A stretch of DNA of 64,000 bases from Methylophilus sp. 5 (lineage in GTDB: Bacteria; Pseudomonadota; Gammaproteobacteria; Burkholderiales; Methylophilaceae), in NCBI RefSeq assembly GCF_000515275.1, contig NZ_KI911560.1, positions 186,001-250,000 of the forward strand, read 5' to 3'. The position numbers and the translations under genes are program-made. The notes under the pieces are model-generated. The model saw nothing but the letters and a program-made list of their open reading frames with translations, had not been told where the DNA came from and did no database searches. Shown here in pieces: positions 8,105-15,344 of the stretch (within the stretch, counting starts at the first letter, position 1; each line of letters begins with the position of its first letter).

Positions 8105-9121
8105 GTGGACAAACGCGCGCAAATTTTACTTAAAACACTGGTGGAACATTACATCAGCGAAGGTCAACCCATAGGCTCACGTACATTGCTCCAGCATTCG
8201 GGCCTGGACGTCAGTCCGGCAACGATCCGCAATGTGATGAGCGACCTTGAGCAATTAGGCTTTATTACCAGCCCGCATACCTCTTCTGGCCGCGTGCCGA
8301 CCAAAAAAGGCTATCGCCTGTTTGTAGACTCGCTCATGACCGTACAGCCACTAGACCAGCGCGCCGTGGCGCAACTTAAAACCGGCCTGACTTCACCTAA
8401 CCCGCAAGCATTGATTAACAGCGCGGCCGACATGCTGTCGCAACTGACACAATTTGCAGGCTTGGTGATGATCCCCAAACGTACCCGCAATGTATTAAAG
8501 CATCTGGAATTTTTGCATTTAAATGACAAGAAAATTTTAGTCATTTTAGTCACCGAAGATGGCCAGGTGCAAAACCGTATTTTGCTCACTGACAAAGCCT
8601 TTAGTGCCAGCGAACTCACCGCTGCCAGCAATTACTTTAACAGCCATTGCCGGGGCTTATCGCTAGAAGAAGTGCAAGCCAAGCTCAAACAAGAACTACA
8701 GCAGATGCAGGTAGATATTAACCGCCTGATGTCTGCCGCACTCGAAGCTGCCAGCCAGCCAGAATCATCCGAGCAGGAAACCGTGGTGATTGCTGGTGAA
8801 CGCAACCTGCTGCAAGTCGATGAGTTATCGACCAATGTGGGCAGCTTGCGCAAATTGTTTGAGATTTTTGAGCGCCGCACGGCCCTAATGCAGCTACTGG
8901 ATCACAGCCAGCGTGCGGATGGCATACAGATTTTTATTGGCGGCGAAAGCGGCTACCTGCCGCTGGACGAATGCAGCCTGGTCACCTCACCCTATGAGGT
9001 TGACGGCCAGGTGGTCGGCACATTGGGCGTGATTGGCCCAACGCGCATGGCTTACGAACGCATTATCCCGATTGTGGACGTGACCGCCAAACTGCTGTCG
9101 AACGCATTGTCTAACCAGTAG
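8105..9121 (+). CDS. hrcA: Heat-inducible transcription repressor HrcA
   Basis: HrcA represses groE/dnaK heat-shock operons by binding CIRCE elements and is kept active by GroEL. The protein (338 residues) has the winged-helix N-terminus with GSRTLLQHSGLDVSPATIRNVM and TSPHTSSGRVPTKKGYRLFVD, followed by the GAF-like HrcA domain ending in GVIGPTRMAYERIIP. The start is GTG at 8105, supported by an AAGGTGG ribosome site. I see no CIRCE inverted repeat (TTAGCACTC-N9-GAGTGCTAA) upstream, so autoregulation through CIRCE is not visible. groE, grpE and dnaK are not in the window. Confidence 0.96.
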   Translation: MDKRAQILLKTLVEHYISEGQPIGSRTLLQHSGLDVSPATIRNVMSDLEQLGFITSPHTSSGRVPTKKGYRLFVDSLMTVQPLDQRAVAQLKTGLTSPNPQALINSAADMLSQLTQFAGLVMIPKRTRNVLKHLEFLHLNDKKILVILVTEDGQVQNRILLTDKAFSASELTAASNYFNSHCRGLSLEEVQAKLKQELQQMQVDINRLMSAALEAASQPESSEQETVVIAGERNLLQVDELSTNVGSLRKLFEIFERRTALMQLLDHSQRADGIQIFIGGESGYLPLDECSLVTSPYEVDGQVVGTLGVIGPTRMAYERIIPIVDVTAKLLSNALSNQ

Positions 9122-9239
9122 CCCGCCTCTTTACATTTGTCAGAAGGCTCTGACAGCACTATCAGCTTTAACCTGCTACAACACAAGCAAGCAAGTTCTT
9201 ATACTGAACTTACTATTTATTCAATGTGGAGAGATCAAT

Positions 9240-9473
9240 ATGAACAGCGTTAATCAAAAATCTTTGCATAAATCATTTATCTGGTCTGTGCTGTTAGTGT
9301 TGTGCCTGAGTACTACTGCCTGTGGCTCCATGAGTACACGTGGCAAAAGCACTGCCTTAGGCGCTGGTATTGGTGCAGTCGGTGGTGCCGTGTTAACGGG
9401 CGGTAGCGCCATTGGTACCGTTGGCGGTGCAGCCATCGGTGGCGTGATTGGTAACCAGATCAACAAAAAATAA
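9240..9473 (+). CDS. Glycine-zipper lipoprotein
   Basis: This 77-residue protein has an N-terminal hydrophobic signal segment (about residues 13-27) ending in LSTTACGS, a lipobox-like site with Cys at about 28, so it is probably a lipoprotein. The rest is a classic glycine zipper: repeated GAGIGAVGGAV and GTVGGAAIGGVIG, which packs in membranes, as in OsmB/SlyB-like proteins. A strong ribosome site (GGAGAG) precedes the ATG. Its exact role is unknown; related small glycine-zipper lipoproteins are often stress-induced. It sits between hrcA and hemH. Confidence 0.8.
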   Translation: MNSVNQKSLHKSFIWSVLLVLCLSTTACGSMSTRGKSTALGAGIGAVGGAVLTGGSAIGTVGGAAIGGVIGNQINKK

Positions 9474-9534
9474 TATGCTTATTGCAGCCGCTGGCTAACC
9501 CTCGGCAGCTGTCGCACTTTTTTATCAGGCAAAC

Positions 9535-9573
9535 GTCATATGGGCATTTAATCGCTTAAAATGCCCATATGAC
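9535..9573 (+). promoter_or_regulatory. Perfect 15-bp hairpin covering the hemH start codon
   Basis: Arms 9535-9549 and 9559-9573 are exact inverted complements with a 9-base loop. The right arm contains the hemH ATG (9569-9571) and also a minimal ORF, ATG-CCC-ATA-TGA at 9561-9572, whose stop overlaps the start codon. No Shine-Dalgarno sequence is visible before the ATG. In RNA this hairpin should hide the start. Confidence 0.65.
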
Positions 9574-10675
9574 CTATTACCAGCCAGAGCCTGCCTACAC
9601 CCACGGCAGCCAACCAAAAGTGGGGATTCTGTTAGCTAACCTGGGCACACCAGACGCACCCACCGCCAAGGCCTTGCGGCCCTATTTAAAGCAGTTTTTA
9701 ATGGACAGGCGCGTGGTCGAGATCCCCCGTTTGATCTGGTGCTGGATTCTCTACTGCATCATTCTGGTGATCCGCCCGAAAAAATCTGCCGAAAAATACG
9801 CCAGCATCTGGCGCAAAGACGGCTCGCCGCTGATGGTTTACGCCCAGCAACAAAAAACCTTATTCCAAACCCAACTTTCCAGCAAAATCAACTCGCCGTT
9901 TGCGGCTGAACTCGGCATGACTTACGGCAACCCCAGTATGCAAAGCGCGATTGAATCCCTCAAAGCGCAAGGCTGCGACCGCATTCTGGTGTTCCCGCTC
10001 TACCCACAATATGCCGCCAGCAGTACCGCCGCCGCACTAGATGCTGTCTGGCGCGTACTGCTTAAAATGCGCAATGTGCCTGCGATTCGCACCATCAAGC
10101 ACTACCACGATCATCCGCTATATATTCAAGCACTGGCCAGCCATATCAAAACCTACTGGCAACAACACGGCCAGCCAGAAAAACTGGTCATGAGTTTTCA
10201 CGGCGTGCCCAAATTTCACCTGCTTAAAGGCGACCCTTACCATTGCGAATGCCACAAAACCGCGCGTTTGCTGGCAGAGGTTTTAGGCTTAAACAAAGAC
10301 CAATATCAGGTCGCCTTCCAATCCCGCTTCGGCCGCCAGGAATGGCTACAACCCTACTTAGCCAACATGCTAGATGTTTTAGGTAAACAACAACTCAAAC
10401 GCATAGACGTTATCTGCCCAGGCTTTAGCAGCGACTGCCTGGAAACCCTGGAAGAAATCGCCATGGAAGGCAAACATTTATTCCAATCTGTGGGCGGTGG
10501 CGATTATCACTATATTCCGGCGCTTAATAGCGAAGCGGTTTGGATTGAGGCCATGCGCGATATTGCGCTGGAACATTTGCAGGGGTGGGTGAGTGATGAT
10601 TTTGATCAAGCGGGATCCGAATTTGAAGCTCAGGTATCCAATCAAAATGCTTTAGCTATGGGAGCTAAAATATAG
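9569..10675 (+). CDS. hemH: Ferrochelatase
   Basis: HemH inserts Fe(II) into protoporphyrin IX, the last step of haem b synthesis. The 368-residue protein has the family N-terminus PKVGILLANLGTPDAPT, VFPLYPQYAASS, the metal/proton ligand His in SFHGVP (about residues 209-214), FQSRFGRQEWL and CPGFSSDCLETLEEI with the active-site Glu. The ATG at 9569 fits: betaproteobacterial homologues also start with a short EPAYxHG segment. The C-terminus (after LEHLQGW) is a variable tail of about 30 residues. Translation may be controlled by the hairpin over the start. Confidence 0.96.
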   Translation: MTYYQPEPAYTHGSQPKVGILLANLGTPDAPTAKALRPYLKQFLMDRRVVEIPRLIWCWILYCIILVIRPKKSAEKYASIWRKDGSPLMVYAQQQKTLFQTQLSSKINSPFAAELGMTYGNPSMQSAIESLKAQGCDRILVFPLYPQYAASSTAAALDAVWRVLLKMRNVPAIRTIKHYHDHPLYIQALASHIKTYWQQHGQPEKLVMSFHGVPKFHLLKGDPYHCECHKTARLLAEVLGLNKDQYQVAFQSRFGRQEWLQPYLANMLDVLGKQQLKRIDVICPGFSSDCLETLEEIAMEGKHLFQSVGGGDYHYIPALNSEAVWIEAMRDIALEHLQGWVSDDFDQAGSEFEAQVSNQNALAMGAKI

Positions 10676-10707
10676 CTTTAATGTTCATCGCAGAAAAATA
10701 ACAAATT

Positions 10708-11862
10708 ATGCCCAGTCATTATGCCTCAGATGAGGAAGTTAAAAATTTAGTCAACTTAGGTAAGAAGATTTGTGCTGCCAATTGGATTTTTACAGAATCT
10801 GAAGCAGATGCAGACTACTATGCAATTATTCACGATATGGAGTGGATTATTGCTCATTTAATGCGAATATTAAATATCAACGCTGTTATAAATTATGCAG
10901 TGGCCAGCTCAACTGCGCCTTTTCAAGTTGTACGTTTATCCGAAAATAGGTTTGTGATACTGGTCGACCGCAATGCGTACTATGATTTATTAGGTTTAAA
11001 TTTAAGAATACAAACCCTGCCATCATTATCAGAGTTTCTTGGCACAACATCTCTCGAACTGAATTCGAGCTACCAAGGCAAATATTTACTAGACATAATC
11101 AAAGATTTTTTATTTAACCCAATTGATTACCAGGAGGCAATCAATGCAACAAAGTCATGCATGGGATATCAAGCCTCCCTACTATTTATTATTGGTCATG
11201 AAGTCGCACATATGACTCATGGCCATCTAGGCTTTAAAAAATCCTCTTATTACAAGGAATTCTCACTAACAGAACAAGATGAAAACTTAACTCTTCGAAC
11301 TTTGGAAATGGATGCAGACAGCTCGGGTACAACAAACGTTTCAGCTACTATGGAGTTTTCTATTTTGAAATCTCTTGAAATGCTTGAAATCTCAGAGGAA
11401 ATCAAGAGGCAAGAAAAGTCAAAATTATTGCGTCGCCAATACATAACTGGGATATATGTTGCACTGCTTTACTCGGATGCAAGACTCAAAACTTTTTTCA
11501 CTCCTAAATATCCAATTAGCTATTCACGGTTTCTCACTGCGAAGGGCGTTCTGGAAATTGCTCTCAGGAAAGATATCAATGAGGAAGCCTCCAAAACGCC
11601 AGAGCAAGTAAGATCTCATTTAGTAAATTCATTTGCAGCTATCTCAGGATCCCTAGGATCATTAGGACATCCAATTGCTACTAACATGATGATCATCGAA
11701 CCCGGCGCAACAGAACCAGTTCATCAATATGACGAATTGGGAATTCTTATCGGGCTAGAGCATTTAGAACCTCTATACTCACGTTGGTCACGTATTAGAC
11801 CAATCTTAGAGCAATATCAATTAGGCGGTGAATTGGCTCCTGCAATCTCACCGCCTTTTTAA
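10708..11862 (+). CDS. Putative zinc metallopeptidase, orphan accessory gene
   Basis: I do not recognise the exact family. The 384-residue protein has IIGHEVAHMTHGHLG with a zinc-binding HExxH at residues 164-168, followed about 30 residues later by LEMDADSSG (Glu200, Asp202, Asp204), which fits a gluzincin-type third ligand. There is no signal peptide and no clear transmembrane helix, so it is probably cytosolic or peripheral. Codon and base use is clearly more AT-rich than in its neighbours, and there is no visible ribosome site, which suggests acquisition by transfer. The fold could be related to the Lit-type (U49) or M48-like peptidases; that is only a guess. It lies next to a toxin-antitoxin remnant. 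Confidence 0.65.
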   Translation: MPSHYASDEEVKNLVNLGKKICAANWIFTESEADADYYAIIHDMEWIIAHLMRILNINAVINYAVASSTAPFQVVRLSENRFVILVDRNAYYDLLGLNLRIQTLPSLSEFLGTTSLELNSSYQGKYLLDIIKDFLFNPIDYQEAINATKSCMGYQASLLFIIGHEVAHMTHGHLGFKKSSYYKEFSLTEQDENLTLRTLEMDADSSGTTNVSATMEFSILKSLEMLEISEEIKRQEKSKLLRRQYITGIYVALLYSDARLKTFFTPKYPISYSRFLTAKGVLEIALRKDINEEASKTPEQVRSHLVNSFAAISGSLGSLGHPIATNMMIIEPGATEPVHQYDELGILIGLEHLEPLYSRWSRIRPILEQYQLGGELAPAISPPF

Positions 11863-12144
11863 TCTAAACACAAATTGTTAATTTGCCATATTCATTATAA
11901 AAAACTACACGACACGCGAATATCTTAATTACTACTATCCCTGGCTTTTTCTAAGCTTATTCTACTGGCAGCCCACGTAGGGCGGACCTGCTTACAGTCC
12001 ACCACATTTAACAAGCCTATACCATTGCATGGTGACCTCGCACCACGGGCGATTACACCCTGCTCACTGCTTGTCAATGACACTTTAAAGACTTTCCTAA
12101 TAAAAACCAAAGTGTTGCACCTAGCCTAAGAAACGCCACCACCG
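11863..12144. other. Intergenic stretch without a supported gene
   Basis: About 280 bases separate the metallopeptidase from the antitoxin promoter. A - strand ORF of 61 codons (12110-11925) has no ribosome site or recognisable feature. The sequence holds small inverted motifs (accattgcatggt) and looks like worn intergenic DNA at an insertion point. Confidence 0.4.
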
Positions 12145-12178
12145 TTGACAGGACAAAATTTTATCCTTATTCTGTCCT
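12145..12178 (+). promoter_or_regulatory. Promoter and operator of the toxin-antitoxin operon
   Basis: A perfect -35 TTGACA (12145-12150) is spaced 17 bases from a -10 TATTCT (12168-12173). An inverted repeat aggacaaaa / ttctgtcct (12150-12158, 12170-12178; 8 of 9 pairs) flanks the spacer and covers the -10. This is where a Phd/YefM antitoxin would bind to autoregulate. Confidence 0.62.
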
Positions 12179-12198
12179 TAAAAATTTAAGGAGTTGCC

Positions 12199-12459
12199 AT
12201 GTCACTCGCAGAAAATATCCGGCCGATCACCTACCTGAAAACCAGTGCGGCAGACATCGTCAAAGAGTTCGCTGAAAATCCTGAACCCATCATCATCACG
12301 CAGAATGGTGAAGCCAAAATGGTGGTGATGGACATTCATGAGTATGAGAAGCAGAAGGAGACGATGGCGCTGCTCAAGCTACTTGCGCTAGGGAGAAAAG
12401 AGTTTCAAGCAGGAAAGTTCAGCGATGCAGAACAGTTTCTTAATGAAATGGATGACTAA
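12199..12459 (+). CDS. Phd/YefM family antitoxin
   Basis: This 86-residue protein matches the Phd/YefM antitoxin family: an N-terminal DNA-binding half with ITYLKTSAADIVKEFAENPEPIIITQNGEAKMVVMDIHEYE, then a charged C-terminal tail (RKEFQAGKFSDAEQF) that normally wraps the toxin. An AAGGAG ribosome site lies 6 bases before the ATG. Its gene is two bases from the toxin GTG start, so they are translationally linked. The promoter and operator are visible upstream. Since the toxin is interrupted, the antitoxin may now be a relic, or may act on another toxin. Confidence 0.9.
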   Translation: MSLAENIRPITYLKTSAADIVKEFAENPEPIIITQNGEAKMVVMDIHEYEKQKETMALLKLLALGRKEFQAGKFSDAEQFLNEMDD

Positions 12460-12461
12460 TC

Positions 12462-12788
12462 GTGTCTCGCCACTTTGTGATTCTTGATAGCGCCAAGGAA
12501 GAATTTAAAGAGATCAAGCAGTATGTAAAAAGAGAATTTGGCGACATGATCTGGAATGAGGTCAATCATGAATATAAAACGGCTTTCACTCTCATTAAAA
12601 GCAACCCTCAATCTGGAAGCCCGATTGAAGAATTAAAAGAACTAGGGATCAATCACATCTAATACAGGCTGGTCAGACAGACAAGGATTTTTTATGAGAT
12701 TGATGGCGATTTCATTCTGATTCACATGTTTATCAGCACAAAAAGAGATTTCATCAGCCACTTGATGAAGAGACTCTTTAATCAGTAG
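12462..12788 (+). pseudogene. ParE/RelE-type toxin broken by an in-frame stop
   Basis: From GTG 12462 the frame encodes SRHFVILDSAKEEFKEIKQYV, SNPQSGSPIEELKELGINHI and then TAA at 12660-12662. Reading on in the same frame gives YRLVRQTRIFYEIDGDFILIHMF and STKRDF, ending at TAG 12786-12788: exactly the missing C-terminal half of a ParE toxin (RLV...YRIFYxIDGD). The whole frame would be 108 codons, the normal length for the family. So a single nonsense change, not a frameshift, has split the gene. The 66-residue product lacks the conserved C-terminal strands and is probably inactive. A sequencing error at one base is the alternative. Confidence 0.85.
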
Positions 12789-12864
12789 GCAAATCGCGAT
12801 TCATTTGACTAAAATCAGCTTAAATGGAGCCAACTGCTCAACCTTATGGATAATCAATAGATAT

Positions 12865-12895
12865 AAAAAAAGCGTAATTGAATTACGCTTTTTTT
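12865..12895. terminator. Bidirectional terminator
   Basis: A stem aaaaaagcgtaatt / aattacgctttttt with A and T runs lies between the toxin remnant (+) and the PEP-CTERM gene (-), which converge here. Confidence 0.85.
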
Positions 12896-12918
12896 ACTAC
12901 CGACAGATCGTTTGAATA

Positions 12919-13476
12919 TCAGGCTTGTTTGCGACGTGTAGCAAACCCTAACAATCCCAACCCGGCCAACAGCATACCGTAGGTTTCAGGTTCTGGTACG
13001 TTTGCAACAGTAAACTGGAACTTATCGTAACTGAAGCCAGCCCCTGTCGAGGAGTCATCGAAATACAGTTTTGTGATGTTTGAATATGCGCTTAAATCGA
13101 CCAAACCGTTTGCTTCACTTGCAATGGTGCCGAGTAAAGTGGCGCCACTGAAAATGTTAATATCAAGATGGTCACCACTATCGTAACCAGCAAGCACAAA
13201 CGAGAGACTATTCACTGCTGAAGTAAAGTCAACTTGCATATCTGCCTGACAATTAGTGCTTGTCGTCAGCGGGCAAATCTCACTGGCTATCCCTGACGCG
13301 CCAATATAAAAGTCTGCCCCAAAAGAGGTGATGGTTGCCTGCGGGAACACTAGAACGGTCGAGCCTTGAGGCCCCTGTGATAACGTTGTGAAATCTAAAG
13401 TATCAGCAAGTACACTGGTTGAAAATAAACCAACAAACACTGATAAAGCGATACTGCGCTGTTTCAAAAACCTCAT
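12919..13476 (-). CDS. PEP-CTERM sorting domain exported protein
   Basis: The 185-residue protein has a signal peptide (residues 1-24, cut at VLA-D) and a C-terminal PEP-CTERM signal: VPEPETYGM (from about 160), a hydrophobic stretch, then the basic tail RRKQA. In this system an exosortase (EpsH/XrtA type) cleaves at PEP and the protein is displayed or secreted together with exopolysaccharide. The middle is a beta-rich, Ser/Thr/Gly-rich domain with one Cys pair (CPLTTSTNC). A strong ribosome site (GGGAGG) precedes the ATG. No exosortase or EPS genes are in the window, which is normal since PEP-CTERM genes are scattered. Confidence 0.9.
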   Translation of the reverse strand: MRFLKQRSIALSVFVGLFSTSVLADTLDFTTLSQGPQGSTVLVFPQATITSFGADFYIGASGIASEICPLTTSTNCQADMQVDFTSAVNSLSFVLAGYDSGDHLDINIFSGATLLGTIASEANGLVDLSAYSNITKLYFDDSSTGAGFSYDKFQFTVANVPEPETYGMLLAGLGLLGFATRRKQA

Positions 13477-13678
13477 AATATCCTCCCAATAATTTATATT
13501 AATAATAATTGCAAAATGATTGTAAGCTTATGATAGGAACATGTCTATAGCCCACTTGGTCAGGCGGATTCATTGTGAATTGATTGAGCTTTTTTGCAAT
13601 TTAATTGGTTAGTTTTAATCGTCCAGCAAAAGCTTTAAGAATAAGCGAATAACAGCACCTACAATAGACATGCTCTCA

Positions 13679-13741
13679 GCACTTTATACTTTTAAAGTGC
13701 GCTGATTCCTCTGCCAGCCCTCGCCTATTACGCGTTATAAT
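13679..13741 (+). promoter_or_regulatory. Hairpin and -10 element upstream of hldD
   Basis: A stem-loop (gcacttta / taaagtgc, 13679-13700) is followed by a consensus -10 TATAAT at 13736-13741, 28 bases before the hldD ATG. The -35 region is poor. The rest of 13477-13735 holds nothing I can name. Confidence 0.4.
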
Positions 13742-13769
13742 CACGTTTTAATGTTTTTATCACTCCCCT

Positions 13770-14759
13770 ATGATCATTATCACCGGTGGTGCAGGCATGA
13801 TTGGTTCTATCATGGCCTGGCATTTGAACAACAAACTGGGTCGGCAAGACCTGGTGATTGTTGACCGCATTACGCACGAAAACCAGTGGCAAAACCTGGT
13901 GCACAGGCATTATGCTGAGTATCTGGACAAAGATCAGTTGTTCGACTTTCTGGAAGATAACGACGACATCACGGCGGTGATTCATATGGGTGCGATCAGT
14001 GCGACCACCGAGCGCGACTTTAACAAGCTGGTGGCAGATAATATGCACTACTCACAGGACTTGTGGTCGTGGTGTGCTGAGTATGAAGTGCCGTTTTTTT
14101 ACGCCAGCTCTGCGGCGACTTATGGTGGTGGCGAGCAAGGTTATGACGATGCCAGCATTGAAAATCTGCGACCCTTAAATGGCTATGGCTACTCAAAACA
14201 CTTTTTTGACCAATGGGTGTTAGAACAGGTCGCGCAAAAACACGTGACGCCTCCAGCATGGGCGGGGTTTAAGTTTTTTAATGTCTATGGGCCCAACGAA
14301 TATCACAAAGAACGCATGGCCAGCGTGGCATACCACACCTTTAACCAGTTTAAAGAAACCGGTACCATGCGCCTATTTAAGGGCACCAAGGCTGACGTAG
14401 AAGATGGCATGCAACTGCGTGACTTTGTCTATGTTAAAGATGTGGCTGACGTGATGGGGTTCTTTTTAGAAGCAGCGTTAAAAAACAAGCCTGCCACCAG
14501 TGCAATTTACAATATCGGCACCGGCCAGGCACGTAGCTTTAAAGACCTGGCAACCAATGTAATGACCAGCATGGCGCGTGAGCCCAACATTACCTATATA
14601 GACATGCCACAAGATTTACAGGGTAAGTATCAGTACTTTACCCAGGCCGAAATGCAAAAGCTGCGCCAGGCAGGCTACAAAAAGCCTTTTACCACGCTGG
14701 AAGAAGGCGTAAAGGACTACGTGCAGAACTATTTGCTGCAGGATGACCCTTACGCATAA
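13770..14759 (+). CDS. hldD: ADP-L-glycero-D-manno-heptose 6-epimerase
   Basis: HldD (RfaD) converts ADP-D-glycero- to ADP-L-glycero-D-manno-heptose, the heptose donor for the LPS inner core. The 329-residue protein is a short-chain dehydrogenase: the NADP-binding GGAGMIGS at residues 6-13, a Ser/Tyr/Lys active site with ASSAATYGGG and YGYSKHFFD (about 139-147), and FFNVYGPNEYHK. It begins the + strand operon hldD-gmhA-hldE-waaF. All genes of the operon overlap or are within 15 bases of each other. Confidence 0.96.
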   Translation: MIIITGGAGMIGSIMAWHLNNKLGRQDLVIVDRITHENQWQNLVHRHYAEYLDKDQLFDFLEDNDDITAVIHMGAISATTERDFNKLVADNMHYSQDLWSWCAEYEVPFFYASSAATYGGGEQGYDDASIENLRPLNGYGYSKHFFDQWVLEQVAQKHVTPPAWAGFKFFNVYGPNEYHKERMASVAYHTFNQFKETGTMRLFKGTKADVEDGMQLRDFVYVKDVADVMGFFLEAALKNKPATSAIYNIGTGQARSFKDLATNVMTSMAREPNITYIDMPQDLQGKYQYFTQAEMQKLRQAGYKKPFTTLEEGVKDYVQNYLLQDDPYA

Positions 14760-14774
14760 CCTCCCTCAACAACG

Positions 14775-15344
14775 ATGAGCGATATGAACCATATTGAATA
14801 CCTTAAAGGTGAGCACGCTGCGCATGTGGCGATGTTTCAGGCGCTGGAGCCTTTGTTTCCGCTGATTAGTGATGTCGGCAATCTGTTACGCGACTGCATT
14901 GGGCGCGGCGGTAAAATTTTATTGTGTGGCAATGGTGGCAGCGCAGCGGATAGCCAGCATATTGCGGCCGAGATTGTTGGACGCTTTAAAAAAGAGCGTA
15001 AAGGTTTACCTTCTATCGCCCTGACGACGGATACGTCTATCCTGACATCGGTCGGCAATGATTATGGCTACGACTATATTTTTGCACGCCAGGTGGAAGC
15101 GCTGTGCCGCCCGGAAGACATATTGATAGGCCTCACCACCAGTGGTAATAGTGCCAATGTGGTGCGCGCGATTGAAGCCGCTAACGAAATTGGCGCAACG
15201 ACCATAGGCCTGACCGGCGGGAGTGGCGGCAAGCTGAATGCACTTTGCACACACAATATTGTTGTACCTTCCAGCGTCACGGCACGCATCCAGGAAGCGC
15301 ATATTTTTATTGGTCATTGCTTATGTGAGATTCTGGAATCCTGA
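14775..15344 (+). CDS. gmhA: Phosphoheptose isomerase
   Basis: GmhA turns sedoheptulose 7-phosphate into D-glycero-D-manno-heptose 7-phosphate, the first step to ADP-heptose. It is a single SIS domain of 189 residues: [22 protein letters not shown] near 50-71 (with the zinc/active residues), [14 protein letters not shown] near 120, GLTGGSGG, and the C-terminal [16 protein letters not shown]. The ATG at 14775 follows hldD by 15 bases; an ATG four codons later is also possible. Its stop overlaps the hldE start by one base (TGATG). Confidence 0.94.
   Translation: MSDMNHIEYLKGEHAAHVAMFQALEPLFPLISDVGNLLRDCIGRGGKILLCGNGGSAADSQHIAAEIVGRFKKERKGLPSIALTTDTSILTSVGNDYGYDYIFARQVEALCRPEDILIGLTTSGNSANVVRAIEAANEIGATTIGLTGGSGGKLNALCTHNIVVPSSVTARIQEAHIFIGHCLCEILES

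Noticed and set aside
11925..12110. - strand ORF of 61 codons in the gap after the metallopeptidase
   Set aside because: No ribosome site, no domain and no membrane or signal segment; it looks like chance.
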